Shown here piece by piece: positions 10,659 through 23,380 of a DNA stretch of 64,000 nt; position 1 is the stretch's first letter, and the number at the start of each line of letters is the position of its first letter. Made by a program: the position numbers and the translations under genes. The notes beneath the pieces were generated by a model. The model saw only the letters and a list, made by a program, of their open reading frames with translations, had not been told where the DNA came from and ran no database searches. Origin of the DNA: Porites lobata. Lineage: Eukaryota; Cnidaria; Anthozoa; Scleractinia; Poritidae. Where the stretch lies: assembly GCA_942486035.1 (NCBI GenBank), contig CALNXK010000080.1, positions 1,550,001-1,614,000 on the forward strand, given 5' to 3'.

Positions 10659-12365
10659 ACAAATTTAACCTGAAATAAAGTTTGACTTGTAACATATACA
10701 ACTGGCTCTCTAGTCTAAGCTGTACTAGCCTTCTTGATGCTATTAACAGCAAACAATGCTTGGACGAGAGGGTTGCACAAAGTTAAAATGATTTACATGT
10801 AGAGGTTGGTTTGTCAAACACTGTCTACAATCTGGTTTAATAACTGGGCCTTTCAACTTGTAAGTTTTACCTCAAAAATAAATTGATTACTGATTTTTTA
10901 AACAGCATGTAACAACAGTATTTTATAATGTTTTTAACTTTTAAATATGCATGTTGTATAGCACATAGAGATAGCATTTTATTACATAAATAACTTTTAA
11001 ATAGGCATGTTGTTATTGTATTTTTTTATTGTGTTTTTTTTATTAACTTATTAGTTTCTTTTATTTGTCTCACATTGCCACTGAAAACCCCACAAGGGGA
11101 GTGTCAATAACCAATTGTATTTGTATTTAATTAACTAAGGAGAAAGTGCCGCTTTTTTCTGACATCTGCAAACGGTTAGAGGCTCCAGTTTTCTCAGATG
11201 AAGATGAAAAACTACAGGCCCTAGGCAGCATACTATACTTTCACTGATCTGACTCCTGTTAGGCAAAAATGAACAACTTAGTGGATACCTACTATAAGTA
11301 AATAACAGTCTCTGGCAGTGACCAGCCCTGTTGATTATTTTTCATGTCCCGAGGGTCTCCCTATACAGCTTCCACTGTGGTGATAGTGATGGCACCAAAC
11401 AAAAAAAAGGGAACAAGAGGGGAGAAAGAAAAGTGGCCAATAAGAGAAGGCTGCTGAATGAATGGAAAATAGAAACAAAATGCAAATTAAAGCAGAGACT
11501 GTTCCTCTCTAACAAATTTGTATTTTGTTTATTAAGGTGTCGACACACCTAACTAACAGGTCCATATTACAAGTTGAAAAAACGTGGAAGGGTATATTCT
11601 AGGAAATGACTCTTTACAAAGGGCTGTAATGAGGAAAAATTTCTGGTCACTGTTAGGGGTAACAGGATGAAGACCGTGCAAAAATGGAGAAAAAATAAAC
11701 CATTCAGTAGCTTTCCATTTCTGCCAGCACCAGCAAGCAGTGCTGTCAACTCTCCCGGATAATCTGGGAGACACCAGATTTTGGACCGTATCTCCCTGTC
11801 TCTAGGTTTGAGTATGATATCCCCTGGATAATAGCCGAATTTTGCCATTTCTTGTAGAGTTGACTTTCCGACAATAAATTTCAAATATTTTGCGTTGTTT
11901 GAGCTATTTTTGTACTTTTAACATCGAATGTTTCCTTATAATCTCCTGTATGCCAGTATACTATAAGCAATAATGTGATTGGTGGGAAGTAAACCAATCA
12001 AGTCAATAATGTTATACAACAACATCTTTTTCATGCGTTTTGTGTCATCACAAATTCGTGGCGATTGGAGTCAACAGGTATCTTTTGCACAAGTGACGTC
12101 ATGTGCTATGTGTTATGATGTCATCTATCATCACTTTGCTATAAATTCTCAATATTTGAAGACGTCGGGGGTGACAGCCCTGAGCAAGGGAATTGGGCAC
12201 GTGACTTAAAACAACAACACAAAACATTTTGACTACCCATCAATCTCTAACTGACCCCTCTTAACCCAAGCAATTCAACCTAATTTAAAATTCTCAACTA
12301 AGCTGCTTCTACGTAGTTTCGTTAGCTCTAAAATTTTCGTGTAAGCTTAAACCGTTACATCTTAC

Positions 12366-12462
12366 CTGTACTTTGATCAAAATTCTCCATGCAGTGCATG
12401 ATCAGTGCTTTGTCACAAGGGTTTGTACACAGCCTTGAGCCTTTTTTGTTCTCAATAAAGTA
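12366..12462 (-). other. Candidate first coding exon, minus-strand gene
   Basis: The minus strand is open for about 32 codons ending at a consensus donor (AGTACAG|GTAAGATG at 12365/12366). In-frame ATGs lie at 12397-12399 and 12388-12390, giving 'MHCMENFDQST' in phase 1. About 130 bp upstream (12585-12605) the minus strand has 'CCAAGATGGCGCC', a YY1-type element common at metazoan start sites, followed by a 14-codon upstream ORF. It is a plausible 5' end of a gene running leftward. Product unknown, and joining to the exons at 8.3 and 5.8 kb is not proven. Confidence 0.25.
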
Positions 12463-12584
12463 CTTTTTTTATCACAGTTAAATGATCCAGAAGTTGATAA
12501 ACCAATGAACTGAAAGATCAAGCCGCGTTCTCGCAGAATCCTTGCGTATTCGATTTAAAGTTGAACAATGTCGACAACGGCGCC

Positions 12585-12605
12585 ATTATCAGGCGCCATC
12601 TTGGT
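12585..12605 (-). promoter_or_regulatory. YY1-like CAAGATGGCGCC element
   Basis: The plus strand reads 'ggcgccatcttggttt', so the minus strand carries the CAAGATGGCG core typical of 5' ends of TATA-less genes. A very similar 'ggccatcttggtttc' occurs in the MITE at 41276-41556, so this may be transposon-derived rather than a host promoter. Confidence 0.3.
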
Positions 12606-14044
12606 TTCCCCTGGTCCCAAGCTCCACTCGGTCAAAACTTGAGGAGATGCCGGGGGAGGGGTGGGGTGACACGGTGAGAAGTTGCTAAGAATTGAACAGT
12701 TTGCAGAGGTGTGAAAGCCTCCTTTACAGTCGATCTATCATATCTAAATTATTATAATTTTTATCAAAAATACCTCTTCAATTATTATTTTTGCCCGATT
12801 TAAAAAACAAAAGATTAAAAAATGTCATCAGTGTACCCAACACCAATCGATTTTTTTAATTGAAATTGAAAATCGATAAACAACAAAATCAGCCCATGAT
12901 TTTCACATTTCTCTTACCTTTTCATGGAGTAACTAATATACCGAGAATCATTTTTTTACGTTTCCTTTATCAACTTACACATACCGATTAGAAATAACAA
13001 TGAAAGATACCGGAGGGTACTGATTTAATTTACTAACTTGCGAGCAAGTCAATTGTTATGTTATGGCTGGGAGATAAAAGGTAATACGGCAGCTTCTATA
13101 TTTTAATTATTTTCTGTCTCTTTTTGGAGCGGATTTTTATAGGAATGGTGGGGTGAAGAATTGTTAGAGCCTGGACAATGTAGCCGAAAATCTTTGAGGA
13201 TCCAAACTGATTACTCAACAGCAAGAGAGGACAAACATCTCTCTTGTCAACTTCTATTCATAATTACTACCCTCCGCACAGCGCGCTATGCCCCGAATAA
13301 AAAACGCGAAAAATATTATCGAAAGCATCGCTTTTAGCCCTGGCTACTGATCTATATATTATTTACCATTTTACCAAATTATTCAAAGAATGAATACCAA
13401 AAACTTTAGCCTCAGAAAGGCCACTGTGGCTCGACCCGTCGGCTCCAGGATCCACGCAGCCATCATGGACATTGCTGACCAACGGTGATTTTCATGAATT
13501 CCAGCTTCTTAAAGTTGATTTGTAATAACAAAGAGTGAGAGCTGATCCATATACTGGTTTTAGATGGAGTATTGTCAAACCAGGTCCAAAGTATACTCTC
13601 TTGCTGTAACCAATTACAACACCCGCTGAAAATCAAATTAACCAATCATATTCAGCGATGACGATTGACGATTGCAGTGGTGTTAGCTTTAGTCTTGTTG
13701 ATATTTCAGGTATTTACTAATTTTAGTAAGGTGAAAGCTACAGAAATCGGTAAATATACTTTTGTTACTCGTTCAAAAACCATACCCTAAGCTTTCCTAG
13801 AAAGGTGAAGGGAAAGAGGTTACAGAAAAGGCGGGACGCTTGAAAAAAAGGAACAGAACAGGCGGAAAAGGCGCGATATGTTGGAAAGACGTTACAGGAA
13901 ACGGCGAGATGGGCTATCGAAACTGTTTTGGTAAATTGAGGTTATTCACACTTAGCTCATTTAAAGGTGCGTTTTGTTCTTCCAAATAAACACGCTATCA
14001 TTAAGTCATCAATGTCCAATTAATCAAAAGATCAACATTCGCTC

Positions 14045-14050
14045 TTTATT
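14045..14050 (-). promoter_or_regulatory. Possible poly(A) signal for gene A
   Basis: Minus-strand AATAAA 248 nt downstream of the gene A stop codon. It is a position-based guess; other AT-rich variants lie nearby. Confidence 0.3.
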
Positions 14051-14297
14051 CCCCGCATACAAGACCAAATGAAACGTGAAACAACTTTAAGTCAATACTT
14101 TTTAGAATAGATATTTAATGTCCATTAAATTTCATAGAAAAATTAGGACGAAATACAATAGTTTTGTTCAAAATACACTATAATTTCTGAATATCAGACA
14201 GACGTATCTTACAGTCCACTGGCCGATCATCAAAGTCAAATGTACAATTCATATTATACTATGCCGAAAAGATTGTAACAAAATATACAGAGCGAAC

Positions 14298-15794
14298 CTA
14301 TGAAGCACATAAACAATTTGTGACGAACGTTCGGCCACATCTTCCATAGTAAGTTGTCACTGGAGAACAATTGGCTGAGGTACCGTGTAGACACGCCACG
14401 CTTCGTCTTTTGCACTTCACTGTCGTTATAAGCATACCATTGCAGTTCTCCACTGTCTTTGATCTCACACAGCCCGCAGCTCGCCTCTGTCTCACAAGGG
14501 CATGCTCAGAATTCAATTTAGTGTTGTTACCGTCAAGTTGGGATACGTTTCGATGTATGGTGACTGCATTGGCTTGAGGAAGGTGACGATCAAAAGGAAG
14601 GAATACTTCAATGTCCCCGCTGTCAGTCAATGGTAGCGGTGAGACCATGTTGAACGAGAGCAGAAATACAGGAACAGAGATGAATGCCGTGAAGAGCTAT
14701 TGAGGAAAGAAAAGAAAAACATGCTACGTAAAAATACAGTCCGATATATAACCAATGCAATCTAAATTAATCTGTTACTTAAGTCTCTTAATAAACTGGC
14801 GGAAGCAGAGCCAAAACGATCATTGGTTTCCGCTTAAGAGTTTTTCTCACGGCACTGAATCGCCTTTTTTCCTTGTACTGACGTTATGTGAATTCATGGA
14901 TTATACTTTATCGTTAACCGCGTAGAATTAAGTAATTATGTGTAAAAAGCAAAACGTGACTGAAAGGTTTTGGTGAGATTGTCTTGTTTTTTTGAACACG
15001 AAACTAAGTGAAAACTCGAGTATGTGAATAGACTTACCATGCACGATGAACGTCGGTTACTAGAACGTCGGTTTGTAGAAATTTGGCTAAAACCTTGTTT
15101 GATTTTTACGATTTTTAGTCTAAATGTTTGACGAATGTTTAATAGTTCATATTTCATCGATTTTTTTTAAAGATTCTCAGACAGCTTCAGATATCAGTTC
15201 AATTTAGCAACGTCAACTTACGTGTCAGCTTGTCTTTACCGTAACAATACATAAAAGCTGCTACGTTTTTTATGCAGAAATTGTTGTCATTTTTTTATAT
15301 TTTGCAAATTTGTAAACTGTTTAATTTACCTCAATCCCAATCAAGTTCAAAGTTGTAATTACAAATGAAAGGCTTTATTGATTTTAGCCCGCCAGGGGCT
15401 CATAAAATAAGGCATGTCTGGATTTTATTGCGAAAATCAGAAACAAGGCACGATCATGATTACACCTCTGAATACTGTTTAAATCAGGAAAGACACAGTT
15501 CAACGTAAAGCATAGTAAGCAGGTGTTTTGCCGAAATTTTGGGCAGCTGAATCAAGAGTTGGGATGTTTCCAAAAGTAAGGGATACCGCCAGTATATTAA
15601 TTTGCTGCGCTTGGGTCGATTTACGACGTGAAATTGCGATTATCATATTTGTCGCTCTATCCTTGCGAGGTTACGCCGTTCGCCACCTCCCAATGTCCCC
15701 GTAGAATAGTAGTGCAGCAGTCTTATAGCATGAATATCGTTTTAGTTTGTTTCCTACAGAAATAATCAACACATACCTGTAAGTTACGAAGCAT
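14298..15794 (-). CDS. Gene A: secreted 8-Cys cystine-knot-like pro-protein
   Basis: Two exons: exon 1 at 15777-15794 (6 codons, MLRNLQ; donor CAG|GTATGT) and exon 2 at 14298-14696 (acceptor CTCAATAG), joined in phase 0 for 138 residues. The intron interrupts the signal peptide, whose hydrophobic core 'LFTAFISVPVFLLSFN' starts exon 2. A prodomain with two N-glycosylation sequons (NVS, NNT) leads to a furin-type RQRR at about 75-78. The mature domain of about 60 residues has eight cysteines spaced C-x8-C-x9-C-x6-C-x7-C-x9-C-x7-C-x-C. It is closest in layout to gene C. The family resembles cystine-knot cytokines (neurotrophin/Spaetzle/IL-17 type) in cysteine order, which is inference. The start was chosen because it yields a signal peptide, has A at -3, and lies 106 bp from a TATA box. 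An in-frame ORF extends further upstream but is not signal-like. A toxin or defence peptide is an alternative role. Confidence 0.8.
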
Positions 15795-15892
15795 TTTCAA
15801 ATGGTACGTTGACAAAAAATCTTGTGAGCTTGCTGGTAATTCAGTAACGTTTGCCCTCTCTACTTTTCTAACGAATGCAGTAAGCCTGACCA

Positions 15893-15900
15893 TTTTTATA
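15893..15900 (-). promoter_or_regulatory. TATA box of gene A
   Basis: Minus-strand TATAAAAA, 106 bp upstream of the gene A start codon, matching the spacing seen in the paralogues (75-112 bp). Confidence 0.55.
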
Positions 15901-16883
15901 GGATCCAGCCAGATGTCATTTTTAGAAACTCCAAAAATAGGATAATGTTGGAGCTTTGATGGCATGTAAGTTTAAAGATGCAAGTAACAAGTGCATAGTG
16001 TCGATTATCTCATCACCCGATATTTGTTTGCCCTCGTAGCAACCGAATAAACTTCCTGTTGTAAAGTTATTTTATGAGCTCAGTCCTGTTGTTGCACCAC
16101 CAATGGAATCAAATGATATCTGCATTTAACCTTGACCAAGAAAATCTCAAGCTGAGGGGTTGCCCCTCTTCTGCGCCCACGTTGACTTAAAGGGAGTTGC
16201 ATGCGGTGATTCCCTGTAGGCGTTGACGTAATCTTTTGAAGGGGATTCCCTCAAAGTTCGTTCCGCTTAACTCATGTCCGGGGAGGCAAGTTCCAAAGGA
16301 GGAAAATTCTCTCATCAAACATTTTTCCTAAATGTGCGTGTTTTTTTTTTAACTGTAACAAAATACTTTCTAGCTATATTTCACAAGCAAGGTGAGTAGA
16401 AGTGTATTTTTTTTTTTTTGGCAAAAAGAACATTATATCCTACAAAGGCAGTGGACATCAAATAACTGTCGCATCCATTCTTTCTCATTCTTAAATGTAC
16501 TGAAACACACTGAATAACTATTCCGTATCCACCCGTTGAGTTATTGTCATGTTAGACTTCCTCTGACACTGTACTGTTATTTCGATCAACTAGTACAAAT
16601 ACCACATTCCTCATCCTAGTTGACCTTATTGACCTGTTGTCTAGCTAAGGTATTTTTTACTTATCGTACATCTTATCACTTAACGGCACGCGTATGAGTT
16701 TTTCTTGTCTCTCACGGTAACCGCTATATGAGCAATTGTTTCTTGCTTTGTGGTTTCTAAAGGAGTACACATCTAATATAGGTTATCATTGACAACACAA
16801 GTATCGATAATGTGAGAGGAAATTCTATTGCTTGGTATACACGGGTGAAATTTATTTCAAGGTTTTTGAAGTGTAACATCGAA

Positions 16884-16912
16884 AAACAGCACGCTTTGGA
16901 TCGTGCTGTTTT
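16884..16912. other. Perfect hairpin, 11-bp stem and ~8-nt loop
   Basis: AAAACAGCACG - ctttggat - CGTGCTGTTTT. Its stem is GC-containing, unlike random AT-rich palindromes in this window. Function unknown; no poly-U or coding context links it to a gene. Confidence 0.5.
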
Positions 16913-19673
16913 CTCCCGTCATTTTTTTACGGAGGAATTCGAACTTAACCGATTTAACGCCATTTACTATCAAACAAGACTGTATCAGGTAGAAAATACT
17001 GAAGGTGTCCTTCAAAGTGAAACTTTTTTTCCGGCGGCTCCAACTTCAAGGAGAAATGAATTTCGCTTTTGCATTGATTCGATGTAGTACATTTCTTTTG
17101 TGGCGTGTTACGGAAAAAAAGAGCAAAGCTGACAAAGCACTCTTTTCGTTGACAAGAAACATATCTAGTATGTATCTTCACGAGCTATGTAGCAAGGGCT
17201 CTTTTCACATTAGTAACTTTAAAACGTGTTAATGTGATAGCCTGTTGGCAACTTGGTCTTGGGCCAAAACGGTCCCCCGAACAATTAAAAGCAAATTTGC
17301 CAATTTCCCATCATTTGACCTAATAAAAACTCTAAAACCACTTCTTTTTTTCTAACAATTGCATTGTAAAAACTTCGAGGCTGGATATGCTTAGCCAGGT
17401 TTTAAAAACATACCATTTAAGGCTGAGATTTAGTCAAGAGAGATATTCTTATGCACGCAGAGACATTCTGATTAAGCAGACGATCCTTCAGAGCAAGGAG
17501 TATTTTTTTTCGCTTCAACCTCCATAATTTTAGACTCTCTAAAAACTCGAACGACCACGAGAGCAGAGTGTAGCTACTACTTAATAAATCTAACGCGTTA
17601 TGCATGACATTATGATCGCGAAATGTCTCCCTCAATCGCTTGTCGACTGAACTAGTTATCAGTAGGCTTAGGCTTTGGGCGCCAGTAATGCGAAGGAATG
17701 TATCCAAGCCCAGCAAGCCAGGGACATAGGCGTAATTAGGTGGTACATGTGGTAACTACCACATTACGTTAAGAGAGGGGATTCCCTGAAATCAAAGCAG
17801 GTTCCGGTTAATCAACTTCCGACTCTGTTGACAAATTGCAATTTACGTACACCGGCGCTAATTAATGGGCTTGGAATATTTCAGAAAAATTTCAGCAAGC
17901 TCATTTTCAAAAACAGAATTTCAATAATCAGTCGATTATTTCTGCTATGTTTTTCTCAAGTGTAACTAGAGACTGTAAAAAGAGGATAAATTAAAAAGAA
18001 GGAATTACACAAACACCACAAAGCTGATACAAAACATTGTCAGACACGTACCCTACAGGAAAGCAGAAACATCAGTTTCGTGGTCTCCGTTTATTCATTT
18101 TTTTACTTTACCGTAAAGTTCTTATAAAATAATTTGACATTAAAATTGTTTATTTTCACTTAAAGAATTCACTTGACAACTTCCTGTCTTTGATAAAACA
18201 CTTTCGTGCACGAGGTGAGAGCATTAAGTTCAGCTCCTTGTTAAACCTTGATCATAATCCGTTCAGCCTACTTGTTCGCCTTTTAACCATGGTTTGATGT
18301 TACTAAAACAACAGATGATCTCTTACTGGAAGAACGACTTCCCTCCGCGTGACCGATTCGATCTTCGGGGTATTTGTAATGAATGGTTCGCCTTATTTGA
18401 AATGGCATTCTATTCATTTTTTAAAAATATCACTTTCGGTGCCTTAAAGTTTATAACAGATGAATCAATTAAACGCTATCCATTTTCATCTTTTCGGTAG
18501 TTTTTCTTCCATACACTTTCCCTTCTCCATAAATCCCAGCTGACTTTAAGAAAATGAAAAGGCTTACACTTTTCGAAGTTATTTAAGAAAAGGAAACTTT
18601 AGTTTCATAATGTGCAACACTTATAAATAATAAGTGTACCGAAAAAGCCTTTGTATTCTTAGTTTCGATAGTCATCGCGAATATAAGTATTTAGACAGTA
18701 ACGCAGTAAAAAGAAGTTCAATCCCTCTCAATAAGTTATTCAAAAATTGTCAGTAGTTATTAATAATCGTCTTTTTCTCCTGTCTACCGAATGAACAGCT
18801 TTTTCAAAAATAAATAATAATCATGAATAATAATAATCTATTGGAGTTGTTGTGGTAATGCTTACGTATACAACACTTGTAGTTCAGAGCTCAATGCCAG
18901 TTTCTTAGAGCCGATTAGGGTCTCAAAGGTAATCAATAGTTACAGAAAATATAATGTTCCAACTAAGGTGCACTTTGTATTTCTAGATTTTTCGAATCGT
19001 CACTTTGTAACTTTGATATAAAGAGGGTTATTAACTTTTCCCCTTGCCACACCTTTCACGAAAATTTAGAATAGCCGAGACAAGCGGCATATAATTATGA
19101 TAGGGAGTTTAAGCAACGACGACGGCGACGGCAACGAGAACGGCACGTGCTGCACGCTTTTGTTTTCATTTCTTAGCCGTCACTGCCCGACTACGACGTG
19201 AAAGTGCCTAATTTCATCTTTTGTGGAGGACATGAACAAAAGACAACGACTTTCCTTTTCTTTTCCTGAACTTTGATACAGTCTTTTAGAATTCAACTCC
19301 AGCTAGAAAACAGTTGCCAACATTTGACGAATTGAACGAGATGGAATAAGCGCGGTTAAGTTTGAAGCACTCTCGCAAATTCACTTTTTAAGTGACGTTT
19401 TTGTAGCCGCCGTCAAAGTAGTTAGCTAAGCTCCTTAATTTCTTCTCTGCTGTCACCAGCACGTTTACAACCTCTTCTAACATTCAAACTACGCTCTCCC
19501 CCCTTATAACCAGCAGGGCGAGCAGAAAAGTTGTCAGTGATGATTTTATCCAAAGAAAGTTCACGATTTTGTTAGTAGTTTTAGAGTATTTTGCATCAGC
19601 AGTTTTGCTTTAATCTGACTACAAACCTCTCATGCCTCCACTCTTGACCATGGCATTCCAATAAGTTGAGAGG

Positions 19674-19780
19674 TAGTCTGTTACACAGCCGTTTTTAGGG
19701 TCGTCACCCAACGCTGACGTCACGCAACGCTGTGGAGGAGCGTGGCGTGACGACACTAAAAACGGCTGTGTAGCAGACTA
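19674..19780. mobile_element. Mutator-like MITE with perfect 9-bp target duplication
   Basis: Element TAGTCTGTTACACAGCCG ... CGGCTGTGTAGCAGACTA, a 107-bp near-palindrome with TIRs of about 40 bp. It is flanked on both sides by GTTGAGAGG (19665-19673 and 19781-19789). The 9-bp duplication points to Mutator-type transposition. It shares the inner sequence 'ttttagNRtcgtcacgcaacgct' with the MITE at 45772-45885. Confidence 0.9.
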
Positions 19781-22700
19781 GTTGAGAGGGGATTAGTCTG
19801 GTATTTTTTTCTATTACTCAAGCTCCTAACTCCCTTTATTTTAAACCAAAAGAGGATTTTTTTTTATCAAATCAAAAGAAATTTTCTCCCCGTTTTAGCG
19901 CAGGTTACCTATATAAGCTGCTACGATCTCATTTGTTGGCCAATATGAATGAAGTATATACTACACGCTGTTTGGTATGTTACGAGGAAGTCAGCTCCCT
20001 CCTTTAATGATAACAGACGGCAAAGACAACAGATAAATTTAGTTTTTTTTGACCTTGGCTCATGTAGCTTGGAAAAGATCGAGTTTTTTTGAAATAGGAA
20101 ATATTTTTTTGTTTTGGTTTATCAGCACCGTTTAGACGATCGACGATGACAAAATTCAGAAGGTGACTTGTACTTTGCTAGCAGGGTAGAAAAAAACATG
20201 AACTTGTAACAATCCCGGACAAAAGTAGCCGGGAAGGTTGTACAAAAAAGGCTTAACATAGTTCACTTTTAATGTTCAAAGAAGATGGTTTTCCCTTCTG
20301 CTAAATATCTCTTGTCCCGGCAGTGTTGGGATCAGTACCAGAACAATTAAGCGCACAAACACTTTACTTATTTAATTAATTCAACATTGCCCCAGGGGGT
20401 GGGGGAAAGAAGGAAAAATGAAGTAAAAGTTGTAGCCTTTCCAACACTTTTGACAATGATTGTATTTCCCTCTATATAGAAAATGAGTCACTAATTTCGC
20501 ACAAACAAAGCCGGGAATAGACCCTGAAATTGACACGCGAATGCTTCTGAAGGCTGGTGCAGGAAAAAACTAGAGGGTTCGCACGCTATCTACAAACCAC
20601 AGAGAAAAACTAACGCGTTTCTAAATTAAGTTACTTACTTGTATGAAATCGACGATGTTAGAGAGTCCGTCTGTTACTGAATGCAGGTGTAAGTGAACGC
20701 AAATGTAAACTGGACAAGCTCTTTCGATCGAGTTGAAGAGAAGTTGAGAAAATGGCCTCCAAAACCCTCAAAGATAAGATAATGTTCACGCATAAAATTT
20801 CGATTTAAAGCCGCTGTGCGGTATAACTATTTTCAATACCAGCTTCAAAAACATTTTTGGTCATCTCAGATTGATAAAGAGCATTTATTACGATTAATCG
20901 ACAAAATCCTTGAGTAAGTAAGTTATTCTTTTTAGAATACTTACTTCAGTTTAAATACAACTATAACATATCTCAAAAACTATAGAAGTGGTCCAGCTGT
21001 TTTGAGTCCAAAAAAGCACAACACGTATTAAGCAAAATTATCAAGTTCAAGATAAAGTACAGCCCGGGAGTACAGCAACATCCCAGGTACATTATCAAAT
21101 TTAGGGCTTGTGGATAAAACCCTCAAGGTTAGCAAAATAGAATTGTTTTTTTTAAGATCTCAAGGGCTTGTCCAATGTCTACGGAATATATATATATTTT
21201 TTCTTCACTTCCAAAAAAGAGGACATCCTTGTGACCTATAATAAATTTTTCTAAGATTCTTTCTTCCCCGAAATACCGTTTCCATCATTTTCGTCCCGGA
21301 ACTTGCGAAATTTTCCACTAAACGGTTTTAATAACTTATAATTAGTAGTTTTTTCGTTTCGAAATTTCCGCGGGATATCTGGTCCAATGGACGGAAGGTG
21401 CCCCAAGTTCCACCCACGCTTCAGTAACTGTCAGTTTACGAAGTGAAAGTGACGGAAAAGAACAATAATGTTTAGCTTGTCTGAGCTGAAGAATACCGAA
21501 CGCGGAAAATGTGATCATAGAAATTAGCTTTGTTAGCATATTCTCGTCAAACTGACATGCGTCGCGTGGTAGCTTGGTTAGTAGACTTGGTACGCTTTAT
21601 GTGCAGTCAAAAGTTAATGCAGCTGAAACAGATACCTCCGTCTATACCGTCACTTTTGATTCTTCACAAAGCATCAACATATCTCTATAACCGAGTTTCT
21701 TGAATCTGAAACGGGAAACCGAATAAGAACATTCCTTGTTGCTCAATCTCCAAACCGAACTGGTCTACCAGATCTACTGATTTTGATACTCATCTGTTCC
21801 GTTATAATGAGGTCAGGTTGAATCTCGTAACAAAAAGAGAACATTTTTAACTTTTGCATTAAGTACATGTCGATAGTGCTGAAAAAGGTATACTCCTTCA
21901 AGTTTTCTCAGAGAGCACCGTAAAACTTGGAATAAGGAAAAACTAGCAAAATAGAACGATTACAGGTAACTTCCCGTCGCCTGTAGTCTTAAATCCGTTT
22001 TTCATCACATTTTCGTTTTTCCTTGAAGTCAACCATGTGCAACGCAAGCTAGAAAAGAGGGAAGATAAAGCACTGAATACATCTTCAATCAGACGGTCCC
22101 GTATAAATGAGAATGTTTTTAAAAATGAGGAAAATCGTAAAGTTGCTGATTAATTGATGCAGGTGAACCGGAAAATCCTCAATCCCGGAACATCCCTGAG
22201 TAAAGGTCATTTCTTGTAGCTTATAAATGATTGAAATGTCATACATGGAAATTTTTGGGGAGGTTCAAATATCAGAGATTTACCGGTCAGCTTCTTAATT
22301 TATCTCCGAGAGCTTGTGATACCAAATATATGTAATCTAAATCCCTACAAAAAATTAAAGGCGCTAGATAACTTTCGAGAGGTCATTTGTTAGTGCTTGA
22401 GTGTGTTAAATACGTCTCTGATGCAATCATGCCTATAGATTTCTACACCTTCTACTAAAATGAAACTGATGTTCCTTGTCATGGTTTGGTTTAAACTTCC
22501 TCTTTCGTAAGTTAAGTAAAATTCTTCTAATCATTTTAGTGTCTGGAGCTGTTAAGGGTCTGTTGAGGGAGGTTCAGCCCAGTTCTTAGGTGATCATCGG
22601 TTATATATGATTATGATATAATAATTACCGATACTCAAATTTAAACCATTATCTAACAAAATTTAATATTGACCTTGGTTTTCCACTTAAGCCTTTTAGA

Positions 22701-23190
22701 GGCTTTAACTTTGAGATTAGACCAAAAAATCCTCCACTCTGAAGAAAGCCGTAAAAGGTTTGCTATGTTTTGTGACCTGACGGCGAATTTTGAGTTACTG
22801 GTTTAAAAAGTCACTCAGACATTCCAACATAGCTATTCAGTCACAGGTCTTGTCCTCAGGATCATTTTGCCGTTTATAAAACCCGGAAATTGGGTGGGTC
22901 GCCCCTCCCTTTTTCCAAGCACTGGGGCCAAGGTGAAAATTCCTGAGAAACAGCCAGAGAGGGGAACGGATTTCAAAGTCTTTCAGCATCCCAACCAGCT
23001 TAATTAGCTATATATAATTGTTACTCTGTCCTTAGTAGCAAAACAGCTAAGTGAATTCACACCCATAGGTCGAAGGAAACCTCCCTACAACCGATTTCAT
23101 TTCTCACGAGTAAATTTCTTCATTCATTTACATCGGTAAACAAACATTACTCTTCTCTTTACTTGCCTGTCTATCAATTGCCTACAAGCA

Positions 23191-23196
23191 TTTTAT
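23191..23196 (-). promoter_or_regulatory. Possible poly(A) signal for gene B
   Basis: Minus-strand AATAAA about 185 nt beyond the gene B stop. Low specificity in AT-rich DNA. Confidence 0.3.
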
Positions 23197-23380
23197 TCGT
23201 CAGTTTCAAACCTGTATTTTGTAACTCCAAACGAGACCTTTACGACTGAAGGTACAAGAGGGGCGAAAAAATAAATATTAAATACATATTTATATTACAG
23301 GCTAACGACCGTCCTCACAAAGTGATAAATAGTTCAGTGTCATACAGTTCACATAGGCGGATAATCACAAATTATTTTCT

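Larger units (their letters stand above)
15905..23380. other. Long intergenic region, no supported gene
   Basis: Seven and a half kilobases between genes A and B. ORFs of 60-100 codons are scattered, overlap in opposite frames, and lack conserved-looking composition. Recognisable items are a hairpin at 16884-16912 and a MITE at 19674-19780. A 65-codon minus ORF at 21342-21539 begins with a hydrophobic stretch but has nothing else to support it. Confidence 0.5.

Noticed and set aside
11567..11884. 105-codon minus ORF
   Set aside because: No recognisable motif; overlaps another minus frame and contains repeat-like 'ctcccggataatctgggaga' symmetry.
13390..13488. 33-codon plus ORF (MNTKNFSLRKATVARPVGSR...) in a locally GC-rich patch
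   Set aside because: Splice-like signals flank part of it, but the opposite strand is equally open and no family is recognisable.
21342..21539. 65-codon minus ORF beginning with a hydrophobic stretch (MLTKLISMITFSAFGIL)
   Set aside because: A signal-like start but only one cysteine, no processing site, no splice structure like the cluster genes, and no conserved motif. Kept only as a remote possibility.
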